Counted from the stretch's first letter, positions 41,901 to 51,437 are shown. The stretch is DNA of 64,000 bases from Brevibacterium iodinum ATCC 49514 (GCF_900169265.1 NZ_FXYX01000018.1:1-64000), one strand, 5' to 3'. Program-made: numbers and translations. Notes: generated by a model from the letters alone, not told the origin.

Positions 41901-43202
41901 TCAGACATTGCTGGTGGCCGGGACGATTCGGGTCAGGGCGGAGATCACCCTGTCGATGAGATCGGCCTCGGAGACCTTCGGGTCGCGGTAGAGGTTCGCC
42001 AACAATTTGACGACGAACTCCATCACAACGTCAACACCCATACCGTACTTGATTCCGAACTGCATGAGCGCAGGATGGCCGATGATCGAGGCGAAAACGC
42101 GTCCCAATGTGAAGTACCCGCCCAGGGAGTCTCCGAGCAGAGCAGGGTACTCCTCCAACCGGCGACGCATCACGGACTGCGGGTAGCGCGAATATGTGGA
42201 GATCACCTCGGCGGCGATGCGCGCGGATTCCAGCGCGTAGTCGATGCCTTCGCCGTTGAACGGGTTGACCATTCCGCCGGAGTCGCCGACGAGCAGCAGA
42301 CCACGGTGGAAGTGCGGTGTGCGGTTGAAGGCCATCGGCAGGGCCGCGGATTTGATCGGACCCAGCGAGGTGGTTTCGTCAATGCCCCACTCGTGGCCCA
42401 TGTCCGCGATCCACTGGTTCATCATTCCGCGCAGATCCACGGATTTGAACTGGGGCGAGGAGTCGAGCAGTCCGGCACCGATGTTCACCGTGCCGTCGCC
42501 GAGGGGGAAGATCCACCCGTATCCGGGCAGGGTCTCGGATTCCCCGGCCGCATTCGTCGACCGCATCTCCACCCAGGATTCGATGTAGTCATCGGCATGC
42601 CGTGGCGTCGTGTGATAGGCGCGGGCGGCGATTCCCATCGGACGGTCGTCGCGCTTCTCCAGCCCCATCGACACGGCCAGGCGGGAGGAGACTCCGTCGG
42701 CGGCAATGACGATCGGTGCCCGGAAGTGGGCCTCGGGCCCCACTCGGCGACCGCGGTGATCTGTTCCGGAGGCGTGGACGCCGCGGATCCACCCGTCGTC
42801 GCCCACGTCCGGGGACATGGCGCGAACCTGTTCGAAGAGCCGGGCGCCGCTGCGCTGGGCATGACGAGCGAAGGCCTCGTCCATGCTCATCCGTGGGCGG
42901 GTCACCCCATAGTTCGGGGTGCCGTCGATCTCGGGCCAGTCGAGTTCGAGCCGGTGGCCACCGCCGATGAGCCGCAGCCCCTTGTTCCTGTGCCAGCCGT
43001 CGGATTCCGGCAGGTCCATTCCGAGGTAGCCGGCTTCTTTCACCGCACGCGGGGTCAGGGCGTCGCCGCAGATCTTGTCGCGCGGGAATCCGGACTTCTC
43101 CAGGATGATGACCTCGTGCCCGGCTTGGGCGAGGTAGGCGCCGATCGCCGAGCCGGCCGGGCCGGCACCGACGACGACGACTTCGGCATCGAACTCATTC
43201 AT
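41901..43202 (-). CDS. menJ: Menaquinone reductase, geranylgeranyl reductase family
   Basis: The 433-residue flavoprotein has the FAD motif VVVGAGPAGSAIGAYLAQAG at residue 8, PRDKICGDALTPRAV near 40 and GLLLVGDSGGMVNPFNGEGI near 300. MenJ saturates one isoprene unit of the menaquinone tail in mycobacteria and relatives; the adjacent menG and prenyl synthase support that role over archaeal-type lipid reduction. The ATG at 43202 follows the menG stop by two bases. Confidence 0.88.
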   Translation of the reverse strand: MNEFDAEVVVVGAGPAGSAIGAYLAQAGHEVIILEKSGFPRDKICGDALTPRAVKEAGYLGMDLPESDGWHRNKGLRLIGGGHRLELDWPEIDGTPNYGVTRPRMSMDEAFARHAQRSGARLFEQVRAMSPDVGDDGWIRGVHASGTDHRGRRVGPEAHFRAPIVIAADGVSSRLAVSMGLEKRDDRPMGIAARAYHTTPRHADDYIESWVEMRSTNAAGESETLPGYGWIFPLGDGTVNIGAGLLDSSPQFKSVDLRGMMNQWIADMGHEWGIDETTSLGPIKSAALPMAFNRTPHFHRGLLLVGDSGGMVNPFNGEGIDYALESARIAAEVISTYSRYPQSVMRRRLEEYPALLGDSLGGYFTLGRVFASIIGHPALMQFGIKYGMGVDVVMEFVVKLLANLYRDPKVSEADLIDRVISALTRIVPATSNV

Positions 43203-43204
43203 CG

Positions 43205-43939
43205 TCAAGGCTGGGTCGGCTCCGTGGCGCCTGCCGCCTCGGTGGGTTTGAGGGCATGGTGGACTGCGACGATTCCGCCGGTGAGGTTGCGGTACTTCAC
43301 CTGGTCGAAGCCGGCGTCGAGGATCTGGTGGGCGAAGGCGTCCTGGTTCGGCCAGGCACGGATCGACTCGGCCAGGTAGACATAGGCCTCGGGGTTCGAC
43401 GACACGGCACGGGCCAGCGGCGGCAGGGCTCTCATCAGGTACTCCTTGTACACGAGGCTGAAGGCATCGAGCGTCGGAGTGGAGAATTCGCAGATCACGA
43501 GACGTCCGCCGGGCTTGAGCACGCGCAGCATCTCGCTCAGCGCCAGGTCGACATCGTGGACGTTGCGGATGCCGAAGGAGATCGTGACGACGTCGAAGCT
43601 CGTATCGGCGAAAGGCAGGTCCATCGCATCGGCGTAGATGAAGTCGATCTGCGGGTGCCGACGGCGTCCCTCGGCGAGCATCCCCGTGGAGATGTCCCCG
43701 GCCACCACCTCGGCGCCGTGGTGGGTGAACGTCATCGAGGAGGTGCCGGTGCCGGCAGCCAGGTCGAGCACGCGCTCACCGGGCCCGGCGGCCACGGAAT
43801 GGGCCACGGTGCGCCTCCAGGCACGGGCGAAGCCCAAGGAGAGGACGTCGTTCGTGAGGTCGTAGCGGGAGGCGACATCGTCGAACATCGACGCGACGTC
43901 TGCGGGCTGTTTGTCCAGCTTGGCACGGTTCATGACCAT
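43205..43939 (-). CDS. menG: Demethylmenaquinone methyltransferase
   Basis: The 244-residue UbiE/MenG enzyme has the SAM motif [13 protein letters not shown] near residue 57, [14 protein letters not shown] near 103 and [12 protein letters not shown] near 118. It methylates demethylmenaquinone in the last pathway step at the membrane. Upstream is a divergent promoter region shared with menF. It leads the operon menG-menJ-prenyl synthase. Confidence 0.93.
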   Translation of the reverse strand: MVMNRAKLDKQPADVASMFDDVASRYDLTNDVLSLGFARAWRRTVAHSVAAGPGERVLDLAAGTGTSSMTFTHHGAEVVAGDISTGMLAEGRRRHPQIDFIYADAMDLPFADTSFDVVTISFGIRNVHDVDLALSEMLRVLKPGGRLVICEFSTPTLDAFSLVYKEYLMRALPPLARAVSSNPEAYVYLAESIRAWPNQDAFAHQILDAGFDQVKYRNLTGGIVAVHHALKPTEAAGATEPTQP

Positions 43940-44000
43940 ATTCTCTCAACACCTGAACCGGGAGGGCGAATCCAGATCCCTGCTACTCGCGATCCTCAAC

Positions 44001-44006
44001 TAGAAT
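44001..44006 (+). promoter_or_regulatory. -10 box upstream of menF
   Basis: TAGAAT ends nine bases before the ATG at 44016, and no ribosome-binding site is visible, so the transcript is leaderless or nearly so. Confidence 0.5.
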
Positions 44007-44015
44007 CGTGGCGAC

Positions 44016-45386
44016 ATGACTACGACTTTCGGCACTTCCGACATCCTCTCCGCCCCTCCGCGCCTGCATGTGCGGTCCCGTTTCGTCGACGACGTCGATC
44101 CCGGGCCCGGCTTCCCCTTCGAATCGGGTCTGCCCACGACCGTGGAGCAGACGCTCGAGTTGCTGCCCACCGACGGCTTCTCCTGCTGGGTCCGTGACAC
44201 CTCCGGCCTCATCGGCTTCGGCCGCACTCTGCGCATCCGGGCCCGCGGCCCCGAAAGGTTCACCGAACTCTCGGATGCGTGGAAGGCCATCACCGAGGCG
44301 GCTGCGGTCGAGGATGAGGTCGATCTGCTCGGTTCCGGACTCATGTGCTTTGCCACGGTCGCCTATTCGGGGGAATCAGCGGTCGATTCGATCATCCATG
44401 TCCCCGAATTCGTTCTCGGCCGCCGCGGCGGCCGCGTGTGGCTGACCTCGATCTCGGCGGCCGAGGAGCCTCCTCTGCCGCCGATCCTCCATGCCGAGCC
44501 GCTGCAGCGCGTGCACTCGGCCCGGGCCGAGACCGGGGAGCTCGATCCCGACAAGTGGTCCCGGCTCGTCGAACAGGTCGCTGCCATGCTCACTCCGATC
44601 GACAACTCGGCGGAGGTGGACGCGTTCTCGGATGATCCGACTCTGCGCAAGATCGTCCTCGCCCGCGACGAAGTCGTCACCACCGAAGAGGACATCGACG
44701 TGCGTGCGGTGCTCGGGGCACTCAACCGCAGCTACCCGAGCTGCTGGACCTTCGACATCGCCGGCCTCATCGGGTCGACCCCGGAGCTGCTCATCGGGGT
44801 CGAGAACAACAGAGTGACCTCACGAGTGCTGGCCGGAACCTACCGGGTGGAGAACAACCCGATGGAGGAAATGCCGGCGGCTCGGAAGCTGCTGAGCGCG
44901 CACAAGGACAGCACCGAACATGCGTTCGCCATCGCCTCCCTGCAGCGCAGTCTGGGTTCGGTCGCCGAGGATGTCACCGTCGATGAGCGCCCTCACCTGC
45001 TGCCTTTGGCCAATGTCATCCATTCGGCGTCCGATGCGCAGGCGAACCTCTCCCCCGATTCCGGGCTCACCGCCCTCGACGTCGCCGCATCGGTCCACCC
45101 CACTGCCGCCGTCGGCGGCTACCCGCAGGCGAGCGCCGTGGCACACGTCGATGAGCTCGAACCCCTCGACCGCGGCCGCTACTCCGGCCCCGTCGGATGG
45201 ATGGACGGGCGCGGCAACGGCCAGTTCGGCATCGCCCTGCGCTGCGGCCAGCTCGAGGACCGCAACCGCATCCGACTGTATGCCGGTGCCGGGATCATGC
45301 CGGATTCGGATCCCGTCACGGAGGTGGCCGAGACGAACGCGAAGCTGGCTCCGATGCGTCGGGCGCTCGGTCTCGACCGAGACTGA
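44016..45386 (+). CDS. menF: Isochorismate synthase
   Basis: The 456-residue enzyme converts chorismate to isochorismate, the first menaquinone step. Chorismate-binding family motifs are present: GSTPELLIGV near 248, HPTAAVGGYP near 358, and GPVGWMDGRGNGQFGIALRC near 391-410 followed by YAGAGI. MenF rather than a siderophore-type EntC is inferred from the men neighbours. Divergent from menG. Confidence 0.92.
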   Translation: MTTTFGTSDILSAPPRLHVRSRFVDDVDPGPGFPFESGLPTTVEQTLELLPTDGFSCWVRDTSGLIGFGRTLRIRARGPERFTELSDAWKAITEAAAVEDEVDLLGSGLMCFATVAYSGESAVDSIIHVPEFVLGRRGGRVWLTSISAAEEPPLPPILHAEPLQRVHSARAETGELDPDKWSRLVEQVAAMLTPIDNSAEVDAFSDDPTLRKIVLARDEVVTTEEDIDVRAVLGALNRSYPSCWTFDIAGLIGSTPELLIGVENNRVTSRVLAGTYRVENNPMEEMPAARKLLSAHKDSTEHAFAIASLQRSLGSVAEDVTVDERPHLLPLANVIHSASDAQANLSPDSGLTALDVAASVHPTAAVGGYPQASAVAHVDELEPLDRGRYSGPVGWMDGRGNGQFGIALRCGQLEDRNRIRLYAGAGIMPDSDPVTEVAETNAKLAPMRRALGLDRD

Positions 45387-45489
45387 CCGTTCACCGGAAC
45401 TCTCCGGCATTGTCGCGGGCCCGGTCGGCGAAGATGAGAAGAGGTCGACCGGTGAGGCGCTCCGTGTGCCCACGCGGAGCGCAGTTGAT

Positions 45490-45744
45490 TCAGTAGTGAT
45501 AACGGGCCTGAAGAATCACCAGGTCCTGGTCGTCTGCGAGATAGACCAGTCGGTGCTCTGCGGTGATGCGCCGCGACCACGCGCCCGGCGCTCCGTACTT
45601 CAGCTGTTCGGGCTTGCCTATCCCGGAGAACGGTTCACGCAGGCAGGCGTCGATGAGCGTATTGATGCGCTTCAGAGTCTTCCGGTCGGCAGTCTGCCAG
45701 TGCTTGTAGTCCTCCCAGGCCGACTCGTCCCAGTCCAGACGCAC
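45490..45744 (-). CDS. yoeB: YoeB/Txe-family mRNA interferase toxin
   Basis: The 84-residue toxin begins MRLDWDESAWEDYKHWQ and ends with RITAEHRLVYL and LVILQARYHY. The conserved Glu, the EHRLVY segment and the C-terminal Arg-Tyr-His-Tyr are the catalytic signature of YoeB, which cuts mRNA at the ribosome. It lies downstream of its antitoxin, whose stop codon abuts its ATG. Confidence 0.93.
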   Translation of the reverse strand: MRLDWDESAWEDYKHWQTADRKTLKRINTLIDACLREPFSGIGKPEQLKYGAPGAWSRRITAEHRLVYLADDQDLVILQARYHY

Positions 45745-46005
45745 TCAAGCTTCCTCGTCCGAGCGATCAAGGTCGTGAACCTCAACCTTTCCACCTCGGG
45801 CACGGTCGTAGGCATCGAGCAGGCGGCGGGCATTGGCCGGCGAGCGGAAAAGGTAAGCGGTCTCCTGCCAAGCGGCGTACTCGTCGGCCGGCATCAGGAC
45901 GGCATTGCCCTTGCGAGAGACTATCTCGACTGCATCACGGTCCTCATTCACTCGCTCGATGAGGGGGAACAGGGTCTTGCGCGCCTCGCTTGCGCTGATG
46001 GACAT
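45745..46005 (-). CDS. yefM: YefM/Phd-family antitoxin
   Basis: The 86-residue antitoxin begins MSISASEARKTLFPLIERVN, the typical Phd/YefM DNA-binding N-terminus; RKGNAVLMPADEYAAWQET follows. The C-terminal part should wrap and block YoeB. GTGGAGG upstream supports the ATG at 46005; an ATG at 46041 is in frame. It and the toxin normally repress their own promoter; a small repeat GAGT-ACA-ACTC lies just upstream of the start at about 46030-46040. Confidence 0.92.
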   Translation of the reverse strand: MSISASEARKTLFPLIERVNEDRDAVEIVSRKGNAVLMPADEYAAWQETAYLFRSPANARRLLDAYDRARGGKVEVHDLDRSDEEA

Positions 46006-46151
46006 GATGACGACCTCCACCTTCGCACGAGTTGTACTCATTTATGGTACCACTATCAGCGTCGAACAGTCACTCAAGCTCCTGAGTGGTCGTGAGTCCC
46101 GTCGGCGAAGGCAAGCGCCGGCCGACCCGGGGCTCCGAACCGCGGACGATC

Positions 46152-47948
46152 CTACTGCTGCTGCGGTACGGTCACCTCGATGATCCGGCGAGCCTGTACG
46201 TTTCGCCGTCCGTCGATCTGGCTCAGGGTCGTTTCGAATTCCTCTGCGCTGGTCACCCGTTCGTGGTCCCATCCGTATCCTGCAGCGAAGTCGGCGAAAC
46301 CGCGACCGTGGGGCACGGTGAAATATCGTTCCAGGAAACCTCCGAGATGGGGCTGGGAATGTTCGAGTCCGGAGAAGATCGCTCCCCCGTCGTCGTTGAG
46401 CACGACGATCGTCACCTCCCCGGCATCCTCGGCGCTCGGGGTGAGCAGTCCGCCGATGTCGTGGAGCATGGCGATATCACCGATGAGCAGGACGACCGGC
46501 TCCCCCAGACCCAGCGACAGTCCTGTCGCCGTCGAGATCAGTCCGTCGATTCCGGCGAGTCCGCGTGAGGCGTGGATGCGGGCGCGGATGTCGGTGGCGT
46601 CGCTGAGATAGCGCACGGAGTTCGAGCTGGCAACGAAGAGAGTGATGTCCTGGGCGGCCAAATGCTCAGTGACCGTCCGTGCGGTCGCCTGGAAATCCCT
46701 CGCCGAGGCGGCCTCCGGGTTCTCTCCACTGCCCGGTTCCGGGGACCGTACCGCAGACCTCTCTGTTCGTGCAGCAGCAACCAGGGGCGTCCCGGCGTCG
46801 ATCCAGGCGCGCACCCAGGTCAGCCCCGAGGCGGCGGCGCCCTGCGTCTCGCCCGCAGCCCTCCCGTCGTCCGCGACGGTCCTCTCGTCGCGGACGGGCA
46901 GGTCGAATGCATCGACGGCATCGGGAATGCACTGCACGGTCACGGTTTCGTCGGCGAGCAGCGCGGCGACTGGCCTGGTCAGCGTCGGTTTTCCGTGGAC
47001 GATGACGGTGCGGATCGCCTCGCGCAGCTCGGGGTGTTCGCTGAGCACACGGGCATGAGCCGGCACGACCGTCGAGGGTTCGGATGATCCGGAAGTCGAG
47101 GATTCCTTCGAATCAACAGCGGTGCGGGCCAGAGGACTCGAGGGTTCGGCAAGCACCGGAAGACGGTGAACTTCAGCGAGCGCACGCAACGATTCGGCCG
47201 AATGCCCTCCGGCGTCTCCGGCGACGATGACCGTCCCCTCGGTGATCGTGACTTCGACAGACGTCTGCGAATCGTTCCCTGCGCCGATGTCTTCCGTTTC
47301 CTTGATGCGGGGCTCGGCATTCGCGACTCGGGTCTCGGCAAGCCCCTTGATCTCGCTGTTCCACGTGTCCAACTCCTCCGGGGTGGGAACCAAGGGGGTG
47401 TCGAACTGCACATTGAATTGGACGGGGCCGGCTGCCTCGGTAACGGTGTCCCTGCGTGATCCCAATGCTGCGGCCACGGCGTCTGACATCGCTCGGTGGA
47501 CCGCCTCCGCAGTGTCGCCGGCGGGGATGTCAAAGCGGGCACGCACATCGCTGAGCACCTGCGACTGGTCGTCGATGGTCTGGTTGGCTCCGGTGCCACG
47601 CAGCCGAGCGGGACGATCCGCGGTGAGTGCCAGCAGCGGCAGGTGCCCGTACGAGGCCTCGAGGACGGCGGGATGGAGATTGGCGACGGCCGAGCCGGAC
47701 GTCGTCACGACCGCCACGGCGGACTCACTGCCGCGCGCACGCAGACCTCGGGACAGGCCGAGGGCGAGGAAGGCGGCATCACGCTCATCGACGCGCACAT
47801 GAGCGCGGATGAGCCCCGCCTCGGCGAGCGGAGCCAGAGCATAGACCAAGGGGGCGGACCGCGAACCGGGGGCGAAGACGACATCACTGGCCCCGGCATG
47901 GACCAGGCTTCGGGCAATCTGCTGCGCCACCGCGCTCGAATTCGACAT
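46152..47948 (-). CDS. menD: SEPHCHC synthase
   Basis: The 598-residue thiamine diphosphate enzyme joins isochorismate and 2-oxoglutarate. The N-terminus SNSSAVAQQIARSLVHAGAS with DVVFAPGSRSAPL is diagnostic, as are ALTADRPARLRGTGANQTID near 113 and the cofactor motif LIGDIAMLHDIGGL near 492. A Ser/Pro-rich stretch in the middle (about 270-300) lengthens the linker. The ATG at 47948 is preferred; a GTG at 47966 is possible. Confidence 0.93.
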   Translation of the reverse strand: MSNSSAVAQQIARSLVHAGASDVVFAPGSRSAPLVYALAPLAEAGLIRAHVRVDERDAAFLALGLSRGLRARGSESAVAVVTTSGSAVANLHPAVLEASYGHLPLLALTADRPARLRGTGANQTIDDQSQVLSDVRARFDIPAGDTAEAVHRAMSDAVAAALGSRRDTVTEAAGPVQFNVQFDTPLVPTPEELDTWNSEIKGLAETRVANAEPRIKETEDIGAGNDSQTSVEVTITEGTVIVAGDAGGHSAESLRALAEVHRLPVLAEPSSPLARTAVDSKESSTSGSSEPSTVVPAHARVLSEHPELREAIRTVIVHGKPTLTRPVAALLADETVTVQCIPDAVDAFDLPVRDERTVADDGRAAGETQGAAASGLTWVRAWIDAGTPLVAAARTERSAVRSPEPGSGENPEAASARDFQATARTVTEHLAAQDITLFVASSNSVRYLSDATDIRARIHASRGLAGIDGLISTATGLSLGLGEPVVLLIGDIAMLHDIGGLLTPSAEDAGEVTIVVLNDDGGAIFSGLEHSQPHLGGFLERYFTVPHGRGFADFAAGYGWDHERVTSAEEFETTLSQIDGRRNVQARRIIEVTVPQQQ

Positions 47949-47995
47949 CACCTGATATTCAACCACCTGACCACCTGTGGTTCACCTCCGCCCTC

Positions 47996-48001
47996 TAACC
48001 T
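47996..48001 (+). promoter_or_regulatory. -10 box of a leaderless promoter (esterase gene)
   Basis: TAACCT ends six bases before the ATG at 48008 with no ribosome-binding site. Confidence 0.5.
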
Positions 48002-48007
48002 CGAGAA

Positions 48008-49519
48008 ATGCGCCGCTCGTTGATCATTGCGATGGGAGCACGAGCCATCCGCACTCTGACCGCGGCCCGCTCCCATCGCGGACGCTATCCCGCTCGCGAC
48101 CAGACCACCTCCTTCCTCGGCCCCGAACCCCGTGGCAAGGATGCCCGGACCTGGCATATCAGGGACAAACGGAAACTCTCGCCGAGGCTGCGCGAATTCT
48201 TCCTCTACTCCCCCGCGCTCGGGCGCACCGTCGGCGTGCGTGTGCTGCTGCCGGGGATTCCGGCCGAGGTCAGCCCCGTCATCCACCTCTTCCACGGAGG
48301 CGGCGATGATTTCCGCTCATGGACGGATTTCGGTTCCGCCGAGGAGCTCACCCTCGACTCCCCGTACCTCGTCGTCATGCCCGACGGCGGGGCAGGAACC
48401 TATTCGCGTCTGGCTGTTGGCAGCGAGGTCCACGATTGGCCGCGATTTCATACCGAGGAGATCCCAGCGTTCCTCAAGGCGAACTTCTCCGTCGACTGGG
48501 CGCCTGCCGGCCAGCTGGTGGCGGGGCTGTCGATGGGCGGGTACGGGGCGATGAAGTACTCGGCCTGGCATCCCGACAGGTACGGATCGTCCGCCGCGTT
48601 CTCCTCTCCTCTGGATCCTCTGTCGACCGTGCCCGCCTTCGACATCATCGCGATGCGCGAAGGCGCGCGATCACTGAGCCTGTTCGGCGATCCCGCTCTC
48701 GACCGCAGCGAATGGCTGGCGAATTCCCCATACGCTCTGGCCGAGAACCTCCGCGGCGTCGACCTGTGGTTCAGCGCCGGTTCCGGCAGCCTCGAAGGGG
48801 CGAAGGATCGCGACCTGTTGGAGTCGATGATCAGCTCGCAGGGCGAGCGCTTCTCCGCCCGTCTCAACTCCCTCGGCATCCGCCATTCCTGGTTTCCGCG
48901 CACCAGCGGCCTGCACAACTGGACCAGCTGGGAACGGGAACTCGGGGCGTGGCTGAAGACCCTCGCCAAGCGGCGCAACTATGCGAGTTCGGATCGCCGT
49001 CGGACAGATCGCGTGGCCGATGGCGGACAGTTCACCTTCCTCACCGGCCATGCCCTCTTCGACATCCACGGGTGGCGGGTGGAGATCTCTCGTCGTCGCG
49101 CGCAGGTGGTGCGCTTCGATGCCGTCAGCGCCGCCGGCTTCTCTCTGACCGGGACCGGCAGCTTCCGTGTGCGCACTCCCGGTCTCTTCGATCCCGGCCG
49201 CCGCTACGACATCAGCGTGTCCGGTCCCAGCGGGGACAATGCCTATCAGCAGAAGGCCGACAAGAAAGGGCGGCTGACATTCACCGGTCGCCTGGCCGCG
49301 GCCATGCACGATCCGATCATCCCCGGAAAGCGCACCGCTCACTTCGCCACGCTGGGACAGGACGAGGTGACCACGGTCAGGATCGCCTCGGCGCCGGTCG
49401 ACGAAGGGCGGTCCACAGTCGATGATCCAGATCAATTGCCCGGAGAAACGACGCATGAGCACGCTGGCGTTTATATTGAGAGCGGTCGCGAATCGGCCGC
49501 TGATTCCTCGGAACGCTGA
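48008..49519 (+). CDS. Alpha/beta hydrolase of the esterase/antigen 85-like family
   Basis: The 503-residue protein has HLFHGGGDDFRSW (oxyanion region) near residue 92, the nucleophile elbow GLSMGGYGAM near 173 and a catalytic-type His in LHNWTSWERE near 305. This is the S-formylglutathione hydrolase/esterase D/antigen 85 fold. About 180 extra C-terminal residues form an unrecognised beta-rich domain. No convincing signal peptide is seen, although the basic N-terminus with a weak hydrophobic stretch could act as one. Substrate unknown. Confidence 0.8.
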   Translation: MRRSLIIAMGARAIRTLTAARSHRGRYPARDQTTSFLGPEPRGKDARTWHIRDKRKLSPRLREFFLYSPALGRTVGVRVLLPGIPAEVSPVIHLFHGGGDDFRSWTDFGSAEELTLDSPYLVVMPDGGAGTYSRLAVGSEVHDWPRFHTEEIPAFLKANFSVDWAPAGQLVAGLSMGGYGAMKYSAWHPDRYGSSAAFSSPLDPLSTVPAFDIIAMREGARSLSLFGDPALDRSEWLANSPYALAENLRGVDLWFSAGSGSLEGAKDRDLLESMISSQGERFSARLNSLGIRHSWFPRTSGLHNWTSWERELGAWLKTLAKRRNYASSDRRRTDRVADGGQFTFLTGHALFDIHGWRVEISRRRAQVVRFDAVSAAGFSLTGTGSFRVRTPGLFDPGRRYDISVSGPSGDNAYQQKADKKGRLTFTGRLAAAMHDPIIPGKRTAHFATLGQDEVTTVRIASAPVDEGRSTVDDPDQLPGETTHEHAGVYIESGRESAADSSER

Positions 49520-49534
49520 CCAGAGAGGCACGCA

Positions 49535-50227
49535 ATGAACCGCATTCTCCTAGCCATCGCTCTCGTCGCCGGACTCTCCCTCGCCGGCTGCACTGGCGGA
49601 GGAGGCGAGCCGGACCAAACTGCCGACGGCGGATCCTCGTCGGCCGCCGAGGCTCAGCCGGAAGCCGAGAAGCTCGACGAAGCCCAGCTCAAGGAGATCT
49701 TCGAATCGACTCAGGCTGAGGGTCAGTCATTCAAAGAGGGCGGCGCCACCGGCGAAATGGCCAAAGCCCTGGAAAGTTCGAAGTTCGAGCCTGCCAAGTG
49801 CAAGGACATCACTCTCAACCTGATCAATTCGAAGCTCGTCCAGGGCGGCACAAGTGTGGCAGGGGCCTCAAACGACAATGTTCTGTCCGCGGGCCTCTCC
49901 AGCTTCGACAGCGTCGACGATGCGCAGACGCAGCTCGACGGAACCGAGAAGGTCGCCGAAGAGTGCAGCGATGTGAAGTTGACGACCGCTGGCCTCGAAA
50001 TGCAGGTGAAGATGAAAGCTTCTGACCCCGATGTGGCCGGAGCCGATGAGACCGCCGGAATCGTCGCCTCAGTCGAAACCGGAGGTCAGACCGCCACCGA
50101 GATTCAGTACGTCGCCGCACGTGTCGACAACAGCCTTGTCGCTGTGACAAACGTCGCTGATGTCGAAGAAGCGACAGTGACGAATGCCGCTGACGCTTTC
50201 GTCGAGTCTGTGAAGAAAGCCGGCTGA
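49535..50227 (+). CDS. Secreted lipoprotein of unknown function
   Basis: The 230-residue product has a signal peptide with lipobox LAGC near residue 19 (LLAIALVAGLSLAGC), followed by a Gly/Ser-rich acidic linker and a globular domain with two cysteines (PAKCKD and AEECSD) that may pair. The domain resembles actinobacterial lipoproteins of the sensor-like PknH/LpqH style only in general form. It begins 15 bases after the esterase gene and has AGAGAGG upstream, so the two form an operon. Confidence 0.85.
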   Translation: MNRILLAIALVAGLSLAGCTGGGGEPDQTADGGSSSAAEAQPEAEKLDEAQLKEIFESTQAEGQSFKEGGATGEMAKALESSKFEPAKCKDITLNLINSKLVQGGTSVAGASNDNVLSAGLSSFDSVDDAQTQLDGTEKVAEECSDVKLTTAGLEMQVKMKASDPDVAGADETAGIVASVETGGQTATEIQYVAARVDNSLVAVTNVADVEEATVTNAADAFVESVKKAG

Positions 50228-50264
50228 CTCAGTTCAGCCCCGGTCCGGTTCAGGCAGAATCGAC

Positions 50265-51425
50265 TCAACCGCGCAGAGCGCTCCAGCAGCTCTGGAGCCG
50301 GTCGGCCCACCATGCGAATCGTCCCGGATCCACCGCCAGCTGCTGCAGGCGGTCAGGGTCCGGGACGATTCGCGTGACCGGGATGGCGCCGTCGACCGGA
50401 GTCAGGGCCTCGTCCTCGGCGACGACATCGGCGGTGAAGAGGCGCCCGGTGCCCAGACCGCAGGCCACCCGATCACCGAGGATGTCCAGGCTGCGGTCGG
50501 TGCGAGGCAGTCTGGCGGCGAGTTCGGCTCCGGCGGCCAGGCCGACGGATGACTCGAGAGCCGAGGACACGACGGCGGGCAGGCCCGAAGCGCCAATGAC
50601 GTCGAGGGCGGCGCCGATCCCGCCCAGCGGTTGGACCTTGACGATGATGACTTCGGCGGCTCCGAGTTCGGCCACGCGCAGCGGGTCCTCGGCTTTGCGG
50701 ATGGATTCGTCGGCGGCGATGACGATCGGCAGTCCTCTTCGGGCGAGCTCATCGCGCAGTTCGGCCAGCTGCTCGACCTCGGGCACCGGCTGTTCGAAGT
50801 ATTGGAGGTCGAACTCGGCAAATGCCTCACAAGCTTGAAGGGCCTCGCTGAGCGTGTATCCGGCATTCGCGTCCAGGCGCAGCGTCGTCTCGGGGCAGAG
50901 CCTGCGGAATTCCCGCAGGCGTGTCAGATCCTCGTCGAGGGAGGCGAATCCGTGCTCGGCGACCTTCGCCTTGACGGTGCCGACCCGGTCATAGCGCGAC
51001 AGGATCGGTGCGACCTGATCGGGTGGACAGGCGGGCAGGGTGCCGTTGACGTCGACGGTCTCACCGCTCGTCCCCGCCTCCGCCACGGCCGGACTGGAAC
51101 CGCGCACGGGAACGGTGGAGGGGGCCGCCTCGGCGAGGGCGGTTGTCTGCGGGATCAGCCCGGAGAATTCGAGGGAGGCGCGCAGCCACCGGCTGGCCTC
51201 CTCGGTGCCGTATTCGACGAAAGGGGAGAACTCCGCCCACCCGGAAGGGCCGGTGAACAGCGCCACTTCCCGCTCCGTGATCCCCCGGAACCGGGTGACC
51301 ATCGGCAGCCGCACCACATGCAGGTCCTCGATGACCTCATCGAAGCGTTGCGGCAGATCAAGAGGTGCGGCAGCCGGAGCCTCTGAGTCCAATGCGCCAG
51401 TGTGCGAACGTGCGAAATCGGCCAT
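50265..51425 (-). CDS. menC: o-Succinylbenzoate synthase
   Basis: The 386-residue enolase-superfamily enzyme dehydrates SHCHC to o-succinylbenzoate. The catalytic Lys lies in VKAKVAEHGF near residue 152, metal ligands in LRLDANAGYT, YFEQPVP and IAADESI, and the second catalytic Lys in IIVKVQPLGG near 262. The transcript looks leaderless: TAGTCT on the minus strand (51432-51437) ends six bases before the ATG. It is divergent from menB. Confidence 0.92.
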   Translation of the reverse strand: MADFARSHTGALDSEAPAAAPLDLPQRFDEVIEDLHVVRLPMVTRFRGITEREVALFTGPSGWAEFSPFVEYGTEEASRWLRASLEFSGLIPQTTALAEAAPSTVPVRGSSPAVAEAGTSGETVDVNGTLPACPPDQVAPILSRYDRVGTVKAKVAEHGFASLDEDLTRLREFRRLCPETTLRLDANAGYTLSEALQACEAFAEFDLQYFEQPVPEVEQLAELRDELARRGLPIVIAADESIRKAEDPLRVAELGAAEVIIVKVQPLGGIGAALDVIGASGLPAVVSSALESSVGLAAGAELAARLPRTDRSLDILGDRVACGLGTGRLFTADVVAEDEALTPVDGAIPVTRIVPDPDRLQQLAVDPGRFAWWADRLQSCWSALRG

Positions 51426-51431
51426 GAGCCC

Positions 51432-51437
51432 AGACTA
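51432..51437 (-). promoter_or_regulatory. -10 box of a leaderless promoter (menC)
   Basis: TAGTCT on the minus strand ends six bases before the menC ATG, with no ribosome-binding site. Confidence 0.5.

Noticed and set aside
41772-43379. 535-codon plus-strand frame antisense to menJ
   Set aside because: High G+C genes often leave a long antisense open frame; the sequence shows no fold or start signal, while menJ motifs are on the other strand.
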